From Gavia stellata (Eukaryota; Chordata; Aves; Gaviiformes; Gaviidae), in contig NC_082595.1 of NCBI RefSeq assembly GCF_030936135.1, positions 102,527,334-102,591,333 of the forward strand: a stretch of 64,000 nt of DNA, in the 5' to 3' direction. The position numbers and the translations under genes were made by a program. Under the pieces are notes generated by a model. That model was not told where the DNA came from, ran no database searches, and worked only from the letters and a program-made list of their open reading frames with translations. Below are positions 54,150 to 64,000 of this stretch, piece by piece (positions within the stretch are counted from its first letter, which is position 1; each line of letters begins with the position of its first letter).

Positions 54150-55204
54150 GAAGAGCAGTGGAAGAGTGACCTGCCCCACACGTGTTGACAGCAGTCAGTG
54201 CGATGCAGGGATAAGCCTACCCAGCCCCACCCTGCACTTCATACTGTGACCAAAAGAAAGCAAACAGGCAGAAGCAGCCCAGAAAACTTTCAGGAGCTGC
54301 TGCAAGCAGTGTTACCCTATTTTTCTTCCTGGCCACAGTTCTCTGAGTGTCTTTCCTCATCCCCCACACAGGTCCTCTGCTCTGTTACGCTACCAAAGCT
54401 GTATGCTCCCTCTCTTTTGCACCAGCGATTAAGAAGTAAAGAGGCAGGAGGGCAAACAGCCCTCCGGTCGGTCATTCGGGTTTTTGGGAGGAAGATGCTG
54501 TCGTGGCAGCAGTGGGGTGGGCTGGAGAAGGGGGTTGCTTTCTGTGGGCCTTAAATATAATTTCTGGTCCAGGGTTTCATTAAAAAATAGGTATCAGTTT
54601 TGGTGAAATATTTAAGGCACTAAGTTAAGTACCTTCAGTTACTATGTCCCCTTTCCACCTAAGAAAAACTGGAATTATTTGGGCCAGTATTATTATGATG
54701 TCTTTGACAAGAATTGTACAGAGGACACTGTTTTATTATAGAATGATACCTAACACGTTGAATGTAAAGTTATAGGTTAAGCTTTAAGTATGTGTTGTAA
54801 AAGTTTGTTTTAAAAATAATAAAACTATTTGGTGTTAGTTAAAGTATTATTACACATCTACTCATAAATTTAGGAGTGCATTCCACTGATTAAACAATTT
54901 CAGATTTGAAAATATAGCCATGTTTTAATGGTATTTTCCATCTTTCTTGGTAGAAAGCTTTAATGAAAAAGTTTATTTATATTCTGGTATTTAAAATCAC
55001 AGCATTAATTTGATAATGATTCTGCAAAACAGACAATACAGGACAAAATAATCTAATCTTGAATTAAACCTAATAAATAAATTAAAAATTAATTCCAAAA
55101 TTTAGAAGGAGTTCTTAAGAATACAAACAAATGCAATGAAATTGTTGAGGCTAATTTAACGCACTGCAAGGAAAAGAAAAAGAAAACAGGACAGGTTTGG
55201 AATG

Positions 55205-55243
55205 CTGTGTATATATACACATATATACACTGTGTATATATAT
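55205..55243. repeat. TA/CA alternating microsatellite
   Basis: Alternating purine-pyrimidine sequence of TGTATATATACACATATATA type, partly self-complementary. Simple repeat, likely length-polymorphic. Confidence 0.8.
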
Positions 55244-55664
55244 AGCCATAAAATCAGGAAATATGGATGTAAGCAGAAATGAAGGAAGAAATTTGTTTAG
55301 CATTCCCTCAGTGGGTGAAAGAAAATGTAGCAATTGCACTTGATACAGTAACTGCCTGTAGTGCCAAAATGTGGAATCCTGGAGCCAGCATCAGTCTAAG
55401 ACTGTTCATTTTTTGTAGTTTTGGTTTTGGGGGTTTTTTTTTAGTGAAGTCACTGCTGCACCAGCCTGGGGAATAAACACTTGCACAGATACTCTTCTGT
55501 TGCTCTCAATCTTAGGATTAAGATCTTACTTGCTTAGGATCTTCTCTTGTTGTTTTGGTTTCTAATGTTTGCAGTGTGTAGTGGTAAAAATGCAAGACTT
55601 ATTTGCTATTTAGCTTCAGAATGCTACTCTAATCATATCAGAAGCAGCATTATGTTTTCTAGTT

Positions 55665-55714
55665 TTATTATAAACCTTTCTAATAAAAAATTATTATAAA
55701 CCTTTCTAATAAAA
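55665..55714 (+). repeat. 26-bp tandem duplication
   Basis: TTATTATAAACCTTTCTAAT followed by AAAAA occurs at 55,665 and again at 55,691. The copies are identical over the shared unit, so the event is probably recent. Confidence 0.88.
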
Positions 55715-56099
55715 ATAAAATGTAATCTAAACTTTAAGTCACAACTCCTGACCTTTGCAAGCAGTGGTGGGATCAGTACTCATAAAAGTTTTAATTACTT
55801 TCTTTTCAGCTGTGGTTCTTGTTTTGTGTTATTCCACCACTATTTTCTGTAACGATTCTTTTATTTAAGAGTAAACCCATGCAACATAGGAGAGCGGGAC
55901 TGTTACTGCCCTATGCCCAGCTCTGTAGAGCAGCACAGAGAACATGCAGTACGACACCAGTAGCTTCCTCCTGAATACAGTAAGATAGCTAAACAAAATG
56001 TTCAGTATCTGATTGGCAACATGTGGCATACCAGATATGTTTTCATGCAGAATATCTGTAAAACGTAAGCAAATTTTTCAAAGTTTAATAGTTGCAGAA

Positions 56100-56215
56100 C
56101 CAGAATATGCTGAGCCCTTACTGAGGGAGAGCGGGGAGCCTTGAGCTCACCTTTCCGTGGCCCCCGCTGCAGGCTGCCTGCAGACCCAGACAGGAAGCAC
56201 TAACTCAGCTTTACG
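56100..56215 (+). other. candidate 5' UTR exon of SLC7A15
   Basis: A moderately GC-rich stretch ending in TTTACG and a near-consensus splice donor GTAAGTT at 56,216. SLC7 genes usually have at least one untranslated first exon, and this is the best plus-strand donor I noticed upstream of the SLC7A15 start. The start of the exon is unknown and the link to SLC7A15 is inference. It may equally be a chance donor. Confidence 0.2.
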
Positions 56216-59200
56216 GTAAGTTCTTGTTTTTTAGATTCCCTCTTAATCCCCTGGGCTCAAATCTGCTATTGTAACATGACAGGGAAAGGCAGTTACTGTC
56301 CAAACTTAAACAAGCTCTGTTTTAGTGATTGTTCTTGTTGTGAAGCCTAGGGCTGTCACACATCCTAAGAAGTGCCTTTTTTTCCCCCCCATCCTGCTCC
56401 CAGTAGCCCAAGCTGGGTTTTCTTTTGCTAGCGACAGCTTATATTGGCATTTTTATAGTCTCAGCCAGAGCTTCTTTGCTGCAAGACATGCCAGGGGCCC
56501 TGGTCCCTTGGGGGCAACCGAGCGCTGCTGGCCCCTGGGCGCACAGGGGCTGACAGCACCACAAAAGGATGTGGTGAGTCCAGGTCATCTCCAGCGGGGT
56601 GGAGGCCCGAAGCTGTGCTCTGTGGGGGCTCAAATGTGAGAAGAGCCAGCACGCACTGGGGAGGTAGAAGCTTAGAGTCAAACACTATAGGGCACCCCTT
56701 CCCCAGGCAGACACCTCTAAATGAGTCCTTTTTCCTTCTCCTGTTTTCACACAGGGCACCTGGGGCATGTTTTCTCCTGCCCCGTTTTTCCTTCTGGGCT
56801 CAAGACCTGTTTCAGAGCTCCACTTCCTTAGCCTTTATTTCCTCCCTCTTTTCAAGCAGGCATCTCTACTTATATCACAAGTGCAGGTACCAAGACCTGC
56901 CTGCAATTGCAGCTCAAAGCCTGCATTTTGGAGGTGAGGGTATTCAACTTGGATTTGTGGGTTCCATGTTCTCAAGTAGAGAAGGCCATTGAACCCACGT
57001 CTTATGTCCTGGATGAATTCTCTAACCCTTGGTTCATCTCATGCAACTTGGGTTTTGGTTTTGGGGGTTTTTTGTATTTAAAAAAATAAAGTCTCGATGC
57101 ACAATTTTGTAAGTATAATATTGGTGTCTACCTCCAAAGCAAGTTACCAGCAATGGCTTTGGCCACTCCATCCTCAGATTGTGGGTTATTTTTAATCCCC
57201 ATGCTGAGATTTGTAACTCTTTCCCAAGCATGGGACAGGGAAGCCAAGCCCGTAACTGTGTTCCAAATACCACTCCTGGGACCTGAAATTAAATATTGCA
57301 AAATATTTGCCCACATGTTTTGTCTAGTTCTTACCACCGACATTGGCCTTTACCTTAAATTAGCTTTCTCTAGTCCTTGTAGCTATTGCTGGGATAAAAG
57401 TAGCCCTAAACACATTAAGGAAAATTTTCATTCACAACTCAAGTATATTTTCTATTTCTGTTACCTTAGTATTGAAGAACTAATACTTATTGTGGGGTTT
57501 CCTTTTAATCAGTATCAAAACCAAATGTAAAGTGAGCCATGTTTCACTGGACAAAGCTGCCTTATTGTTTTGAGACCAGTAGATGGCAACCACCCATTGC
57601 AAAGTCAAAGGTAAATGAAAAGTGGGAGTTGTTTAGGTAGGGGATTTATTATGTGACAGCTTGAGCAACGAAGTTTTTCTACTCCGCATATGAAGAAAGC
57701 AGTGCTTTATTTTTACTCCTGCTCATACACATCTTTTGAAGGGTAGCAGTGAGATGCCCTTTTACATAGCCAGATTTGACAAATGATAATTATGACAATC
57801 CATTTAACTAAAATATCTTATGGCTGCTCCTTACTGATGATACCAGTCAAAAAAAGAACAAGTCAATGGAAAGAAAAATCTAAAGCAATCAGACTGTCTT
57901 AGCTTCCACAGGAATAGCCTCAAGTTCTTATCATGATTAATTAGATACATTATTACTTTAGGTAGAAGCAGTTAGAACTGAGTAACAATGATCCTGGGAT
58001 TGGAAATGGACCCCCATTTAGGAACTGACTGAAGCTATTGAGGTACCAGTTAATTAATCCTTGTTAGCTGAGTGGTCTTATAGAAATTTTTTTGACATGA
58101 TCAGCTTTGAAGAAATTCTGAGTCTTTCTACAACATTACACTAAAAGTTCTTAATTTCTAGGAGCAGGAACTGTAAACGTTTGAAAGGATCCTCTCAGGC
58201 CCTCCAAGAACTGTGCATTTACACTTTAGAAAAGAAGCTCCTTCATTAAAACAGGAGAACGGTTATGGAAATATATCTGTAACTTTACTAGAAGGATACT
58301 TAACTACCTGTAGTCATACTAAGTTTTCATTTAGCATTGATTTAACTGTATTTTGTGAATACGTTTTCAATTAGGATTGGTATACATAATACATGTATGG
58401 ATGCACACAGAAGTAGAGTGTCTATAGTGCAGAAAAAACCCAGACCTTTAGACCTCTGAAGGATTCCAGCATCACCTAACACTGTGATTAGCAATTTTAA
58501 AAAGAATACGCTACAAATAGCTAAACCAGCTAACAAGAACACTGTCACTTAGTAGAAGTAAAACAAAATACTCTGCATTACTGGGATGTCTCCCTCCAAG
58601 TTCTCAAGCACTCTGCAAACCATTAACTTGAAATGCATTAACTTGCATCCTTGCAATACAAGGTGTGTATGTTTATTCTCAGAACTCACATCTTTGCTAC
58701 GAAGACTTAAATAACCTGCTTGATAGGTAGGTTTTGATACAGATAAAGTAACCTTTCACTCTTGTTAAAGCTACAGCTTGATCAGCTGTGAATTTTTATA
58801 AGTGACTTTGAAATTAGGAGAAGTCCAGCTGGGATCCATTTCCTCGTGAATACTAGTGAGTGGTATTAGGAATAGCTTCTAGTAGCCCTTACAAACCCCC
58901 CAAACTTTTCTTATTATTTCCTTCATCTAATAATAAGATTTATACTGTAAAAAACCCCTACTCTTTAAGAAGATTTGAGTTCTTTTTTTGCTTTGAAAAA
59001 ATTAAAAGCCCGATGCTAAAATTTGTGCAGCTTTGTTTGATTTAGCATGAGAAATTCTGTAACTTGACTTGTATATGTTGTTTTTCTTACAGGCCCATGA
59101 GTTTTGCTTTTTGCAGAAAGCTGCAAAGCTAGCAAGAAGATTTAAAAAAAAAAAAGCAAGCAGAGAAATGTAAATGATTTAGAAGAGAAGGAATTTTTAG

Positions 59201-59823
59201 ACAAACAATAAAAATACTTTTCTGTTTATATTCCTGCTTTTTTTAGCTCAAATGGTTGAGAAGGACAGATAGTTTTAAAGATTCAAGGTCTGCTGTTTCC
59301 ATGAAGGGCTGAGGAAGGTCTCACTCCTGTTTTCTGGTACTTATCACAACAGAGGGCTGCAAGAGACCACCAAGGACAGTAACTCTCCTTCTTTACAGTT
59401 GCAGTCAGTAAAGTTTAGTTTAAGTTCAAAAGAATCCATATGGCCATTCCCTTCTGCTCAATACTTTGTCCATATCACAGATCACAAAACACACACTCAT
59501 GCACTGTAACAATATTCAGATTTATAGCAGAACTGTCCCCAAAGTCTGAAATGTTACGTGTTAGGTGTCTAAGTAGGCATCAGCGGCATTTCCAAAAGCT
59601 TATACCTCTATGTTTCTCTTGGGTGTGCACTGAAATGTCTATATGATGAGCAGTGACAAAGTCCTCTGAAGACGATATTCTGGTAAGAATGTGCATACCT
59701 CATGTACATTGGCAAAAAGGGCCCATAAAAATGTAATTATAGCCTTTTCACTATTCTCCTGCCCTTTCTAAAATTTGAAAAAAACAGAATTGCCCCCTAT
59801 TATTGTGCAGAAAAACAACAGAG

Positions 59824-59960
59824 TCATAGAATGGTTTGGATTGGAAGGGGCCTTAAAGCTCATCTAGTTCCAACCCCGCAGTCTTGGGCGGGGACACCTT
59901 CCACTAGACCAGGTCATTCAAAGCCCCCTCCCACCTGGCCTTGAACACTTCCAATCTCTG
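59824..59960 (-). mobile_element. CR1 3' end fragment
   Basis: Plus-strand TCATAGAATGGTTTGGATTG followed by GAAGGGGCCTTAAAGCTCAT, the C/A-rich block CTAGTTCCAACCCC and CACCTTCCACTAGACCAGG is the reverse complement of a CR1 3' UTR of the subfamily with an F-type G-rich tail block. It lies about 570 bp upstream of the SLC7A15 start codon and is 5'-truncated. Confidence 0.88.
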
Positions 59961-60530
59961 GACTGTTTTTAGCAGAACATTTCTGTGTCATTGATTAAGA
60001 CACTGGAAATGTTCCTCACTGAGCAAAGCCATAGCATGTTGGGTGACAGGCTTGTTTGTTTGATCATTTTGTAGTGGGGAATGAAAATATGATTGAGCAC
60101 TAAGGCAGGTGCTTGAGCATTGACCTTTAATCCAAGAACAAAGTACAGATTTGCATGGGCATTTTGCTTACCTGATCCTTATTTCAGATGCCATTTGAGG
60201 CACAATTTAAAGGAGAGATAATCAGGTACACAGCCCAGTAAGGCGCTGAGTGATTCTGGGGTGGTGCTAAATGCTATTCATTACCATTGCTTGCAATGAG
60301 ATTCAAAGATAATCAGTCTTGGCAGGGTCTGAACCATGATAAATTATCAAGCTGAGGTGGGTAATAAAAGAATGAAAAAACAGAGAGGTAAGTTTGTATT
60401 TATTGACAGTGTTCAGTGTGACTTTTGTAATTATTAACTTGACCCTAAAAGCCTGAGACAGTCCTTGTTCAAATGCCTCAGTCTTATTCCATATTGTCTT
60501 CTAACAACAACATCTCCTAACATCTCCACA
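59961..60530 (+). other. SLC7A15 upstream region
   Basis: Sequence between a CR1 tail and the SLC7A15 start codon. It should contain either the 5' UTR with the transcription start or a 3' splice site for an upstream UTR exon. Candidate acceptors are TTTATTGACAG ending at about 60,409 and the nearby TTCAG, but neither can be confirmed. The same frame as SLC7A15 is open from 60,465 without an ATG before 60,531. Confidence 0.5.
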
Positions 60531-61274
60531 ATGAGGAAAAGGAAGACAACAGATTCACCTCACTCATCCACAGATCTGAGTGAAGGGAAGGAGAAATTAA
60601 GACTGAAGCAAGAGGTCGGTCTGATTAGTGGAGTGTCATTAATTGCAGGCACTATGATAGGCTCAGGAATCTTTATGTCCCCTGAGTGGGTACTACATCA
60701 TATGGGGAGCCCTGCCAGCAGCCTGCTTATCTGGGCAGCATGTGGTCTCCTGGCCATGTTTGGAGCCTTGTCGTACGCTGAGCTTGGAACCATAATTAAA
60801 GAGTCTGGAGGAGAATATATTTACATCTTGAGGATTTTTGGTTCTTTTCCTGCTTTTCTTTTTGCCTACACTTCTGTTATCCTGGTGAGACCAGCTGGTT
60901 TGGCAGCTGTCTGTCTGAGCTTTGCAGAATACGCTGTTGCGCCGTTCTACCCAGGATGCTCATCTCCACAGGTTGTTGTCAAATGTACAGCTGCTGCCTG
61001 CATCCTGCTTTTAACCATCATCAACTGTCTCAACGTGAGGCTGGCGACGTCTATTATGAACATTTTTACAGCTGCCAAACTCCTGGCTTTGCTGGTGATT
61101 GTGGTGGGTGGATTGGTGCTGCTTGCCAAGGGACAAACTCAGAATTTTCAAAATGCTTTTCAAAACACGAGTGCAGGTATTGGGGCAGTTGGAGTGGCAT
61201 TTTACCAGGGACTCTGGTCCTACGATGGGTGGAACAACCTGAACTATGTAACTGAGGAACTGAAGAAGCCTGAG
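60531..61274 (+). CDS. SLC7A15: SLC7A15 (ArpAT) first coding exon, residues 1-248
   Basis: Light chain of a heteromeric amino-acid exchanger of the SLC7 (APC) family, expected in the plasma membrane with an SLC3 heavy chain. The sequence closely resembles SLC7A9 (b0,+AT) but differs throughout; SLC7A15 is favoured by position next to PUM2. After a short polar cytoplasmic N-terminus come TM1 (about 29-52) with the substrate-site motif G-S-G-I-F (44-48), TM2 (about 63-84) with A-E-L-G-T-I-I-K-E-S-G-G-E-Y following, TM3-TM5, and TM6 with Y-D-G-W-N-N-L-N-Y (231-239). Cys143 in F-Y-P-G-C is in the loop position of the cysteine that forms the disulfide to the heavy chain. The ATG at 60,531 has A at -3. 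The donor is GTGAGT at 61,275. The 248 codons are uninterrupted, and the exon leaves in phase 0. Confidence 0.88.
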
Positions 61275-62818
61275 GTGAGTGAGTGAGCTGGGTTTTACTT
61301 ACTTAATCCTGCTGCTACTATGTTTGATTCTATCTATGATCGTGTTAAGAGAGGTAATCAAGGGATTAGAGCATCAAGGAAAGGCTACTGAGCTTTCCTC
61401 CTGGTTTGTTCTGTCTTCTGGGGCAAGACACCTATGGATGTGTCCAGAAAGGATAAAAATGGGCCTCTAAGCAAAATAACAGCCTACCTGCAAGAAAGCA
61501 CTAAAATACCCCATTGACTGGAAAAAAAGCTATTCAGCAGAACTTGGATGCTTTGGGGATGAAGTTTTGTCTTAGTGTTTAGAGGATCTCACTGTAGACA
61601 CCTAGATTTATGCAGAAAAGCAATAATCCATAAAGGTTTCTTAACACCACATATTCCCTAAAAGACTTGATCCATAATGTATGCATCAAAAAACCACTTA
61701 TCTCTCCTCATTGCCTGGAGCGGGAACTTCAGAGCAAGCCAAGCCTCACTGGAGAGGGAATCTAACTCTCTGAATGACCTTGTCTTTATATGTCTACTTT
61801 TTAGGCATTGTTCTGTCCATGCTATAGGCACTGAAGTAGCTCACTTGCATCTCGCATCAGCCCTCTCTGTGCAGTATTACCTCTTTTCACAGATCACACG
61901 CTATAGCAGTGAACAACCCTTTTTTAGAAAGAGCTGTGTGAGTGCAGAGTGTATAGAGTGTGCTTTCTACCAGTGCGGCACAAAAGATTTTACAGATTAA
62001 ATGAAAGTACACAGTTAAATATTAATCTAAATGGCAGCAAAGATCATAGGTTCATGTGGCAGTCTCCCACGGGACCGTGAGCACTGATATTCAGACCCTC
62101 ATGGGCTGGAGGCAACAACATAAGGAGCTGCTGTATCTTGTCCTACGGTGGGAATGGGGAATGCAAAAACTGGTATTTCAGGTTTTTAGATATATACAGT
62201 TGCTCTATGATCACCCTACTCTTTGCTTTTTTCCAGTGCTTTCAGCTGCATAAAGTAGTGTTTGCTGATTTTATTGAGCCTTAAAATGGTCCATGAATTT
62301 CCAAGATAGCATACTGTTACTAGGAAGAAAAAAAGAATTCCTTCCTAGAGCAAATTTCCCTCATGCTGCCCAGCTTTGATTTAGCCCTTAGAGCACTTAA
62401 ATGTGATGCAACACACACCCATGTCAGTGGGATGTTCATGGGAAGATGCAGCACACTAGGAGACATAACATACTAATAACAAAGAAATCAATATTAAAGT
62501 AATCAAGAAATATGCAACAGATATCTATGAACCAAAGTCTTTTTTTAATAAGATTTGGGTGGTTTTTTTGTTAGCTTTTTTTTTTTTTTAAAGAGTAGCC
62601 TTTGAAATGTACAACCTTCCTGTTTGCCTGACATCTTTGGGAGACTGGTATAAAAACTACCATGTGAATCTGAATCTAAGTCTTATTCAGGGGAAAAGCT
62701 TAGTGAGCGAAGGAGTTTGAATGAGAGATGTGGGTGGTGGCAAAGACAAAACAAACAAAAAAAGCCCAGTACAGGCATAAATGTGCTGCACCTAACACTC
62801 TTGTCATTGTTTTTTCAG
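61275..62818. other. SLC7A15 intron, 1,544 bp
   Basis: Intron between the two SLC7A15 coding exons, with a GTGAGT donor and a T-rich TTTTTTCAG acceptor. It contains a T-rich run near 62,560-62,590. Open frames inside it (for example 61,677-62,000) are not recognisable proteins. Confidence 0.8.
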
Positions 62819-62952
62819 GTGACCCTTCCCAGAGCTGTGATGATTGCCATTCCTTTGGTTACATGCCTCTATTTGCTGGTAAATGTGAGCTACTTAGCAG
62901 CAATGACTCCATCTGAACTGCTATCTTCAGGAGCTGTGGCCGTCACTTGGGG
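62819..62952 (+). CDS. SLC7A15: SLC7A15 second coding exon, residues 249-292 (+2 nt)
   Basis: This exon continues the exchanger with [20 protein letters not shown], then [15 protein letters not shown] and A-V-A-V-T-W-G. It corresponds to TM7 and the following loop; SLC7A9 has L-P-L-A-I-I-I-G-I-P-L-V-T and N-V-S-Y in the same places. The acceptor is TTTTTTCAG and the donor GTGAGC at 62,953. The 134 nt enter in phase 0, matching the first exon, and leave two nucleotides (GG) of a Gly codon, which fits the family. The open frame upstream of the acceptor is intron. TM8-TM12 must be encoded beyond the right edge. Confidence 0.87.
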
Positions 62953-64000
62953 GTGAGCTCTGCTTGTGGTAATACAGCCAATGCAGTCCTGTAAAATACG
63001 GGTTGTCTCCTGAGTTTCAGAAGGTTTAAGTGCTATTCCCAGTGGGAATAACACCACTGCATTGGTCAGGCCAGGAAGACCTGTCAGGCCATGTTGCAGG
63101 GAAGCACGCTGCCCGTCCCTGCTCTGTCACCTTCAGGGCAGCGTATAGCCTCCCCCCGCCAAAAGCCAAGGCTGACCAGCCCTGTCTGGCCCATGGCCTC
63201 CAAGGTGCACCTGGGTTGCCAAGATGGGGTCCTCTGCAGCACACCCCTTACTCCCCATTCCCATTCATTCCCAGTGGGAACCTGTGGCTCCCCTCCAGTT
63301 CATGTTTTTCCCCATGGGAAGTGGCCATAAAGAGGGGATGAAGTGCACACCAGGGGCATCTCTCCGTAGACAGTGAGGATGCAGCAAGAGTGCGTATCTA
63401 GACCTGGGGACTGGGAGATGGCCCACATTTTAGATACTCCCAGAAAAGAGGAGAGGACAATGTGCTGCCCCACTAATCCAGAGGCAGTGGTTTGGGAGTG
63501 AGACAGTGTTGTCCCTGAATCAGAGTTCTTCACCTGGCACACAAAATGCCAATCAACAGAGTGAGTCGAGATATTTGTCTTTATGGACAGTCTGCAGAAC
63601 GGGGTGCTGGGCATTTAACATCAGCCAGTACACCTCTCAGAAACACATGGAGTCTTTTATACAAAAAGATAACAAAGAAGGAATCACATTACAATAACTG
63701 ATTGGTCACTCATACAAAAGTTAATCTGCACATGTCTTAGTTTTAGTTTAACTCATTATACTAAGGTGGGCCTATATTTGCATTTAAAATCTTCTCCTAT
63801 GGGCGTGGGTTTTAGTATTAAAATCACCTAAGGTAACTAACGTTCATACCTTTATCCTATGAGCTACCACTAAGTTACTGTTGAAGTTTACATCTCTACT
63901 ACAAATCATATATCATTACGCACCATTACACACATTGAATAGGTTATTATATATTCCGAAGGGTCCTTGAACAATATAATTTGTCTTAAGGACTTTCTAT
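62953..64000. other. SLC7A15 intron (partial)
   Basis: Start of the next SLC7A15 intron. I looked for the following exon, which should resemble D-R-V-L-Y-P-A-S-W of SLC7A9, and did not find it, so the intron is at least 1,048 bp. The first 400 bp are GC-richer than the rest. No RNA gene or mobile element was recognised. Confidence 0.7.

Larger units (their letters stand above)
49646..59823. other. intergenic between PUM2 and SLC7A15
   Basis: About 10 kb without a recognisable protein-coding exon. It holds a 26-bp duplication (55,665), a TA/CA-rich microsatellite (55,205-55,243), an 11-bp inverted repeat (54,098-54,149), G/T-rich tracts, and GC-richer segments around 52,780-53,200, 53,940-54,550 and 56,100-56,660. 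A strong plus-strand splice donor at 56,216 could mark a 5' UTR exon of SLC7A15. None of the open frames here (for example 54,198-54,554, 56,325-56,639, 57,153-57,530) is convincingly coding. Confidence 0.6.

Noticed and set aside
56325..57530. Cluster of plus-strand open frames of 60-125 codons between the genes
   Set aside because: They overlap in different frames, show no homology I recognise, and lack consistent splice or start context.
60465..60530. Extension of the SLC7A15 frame upstream of the ATG at 60,531
   Set aside because: The frame is open but contains no ATG; its apparent start is TTG. The encoded residues do not resemble the family, and the ATG at 60,531 has a good context.
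62717..62818. Open frame running into the second SLC7A15 exon from the left
   Set aside because: Intron read-through. A T-rich acceptor at 62,817-62,818 and homology to SLC7A9 define the exon start.
63037..63285. Two copies of the palindrome TTCCCAGTGGGAA (near 63,038 and 63,270)
   Set aside because: They resemble generic STAT/BCL6-type sites, but short palindromes of this kind are common, and nothing else links them to regulation.

Overview
The window is vertebrate nuclear DNA, almost certainly from a bird. It has AT-rich, intron-dominated sequence, spliced exons with GT/AG borders, one strong CpG island, and several 5'-truncated CR1 LINEs whose 3' ends carry the GATTCTGT-type 8-mers typical of avian CR1. 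No bacterial, plasmid or phage features are present.

Minus strand, about 46.8 kb down to the left edge: the 5' half of PUM2 (Pumilio 2, a PUF-family RNA-binding translational repressor). Nine exons with coding sequence are resolved with exact splice borders and compatible phases. They give residues 1-429 of a protein that is normally about 1,060-1,070 residues long. All of this is the low-complexity N-terminal repressor region. The eight PUM repeats lie beyond the left edge. A non-coding first exon is inferred in a CpG-island promoter (about 45.96-47.26 kb) carrying two perfect NRF1 palindromes and a YY1-type site. A roughly 25 kb intron separates it from the start-codon exon at 21,312-21,380.

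Plus strand, 60.5 kb to the right edge: the 5' part of an SLC7-family amino-acid exchanger light chain, read as SLC7A15 (ArpAT). It has a long intact first coding exon (248 codons) and a second exon (44 2/3 codons). The gene continues past the window. Head-to-head placement beside PUM2 fits my recollection of the mouse Rhob-Slc7a15-Pum2 order. The human copy is, to my knowledge, a pseudogene.

Between and inside the genes: two long, closely related CR1 copies on + (15.3-17.2 kb with one nonsense codon in the reverse transcriptase; 28.4-29.9 kb open throughout its retained part), one shorter CR1 on - (32.6-33.2 kb, frameshifted), four small CR1 tails, several short tandem duplications, G/T-rich low-complexity tracts, and one unexplained GC-rich exon-like island near 40.9 kb. 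I see no RNA genes, CRISPR arrays or other gene systems. The most interesting small-scale signals are a two-codon uORF (Met-Arg-stop) whose stop overlaps the PUM2 start codon, an in-frame PUM1-like peptide just upstream of that start, a tandem NAGNAG splice acceptor in PUM2, and the intact SLC7A15.
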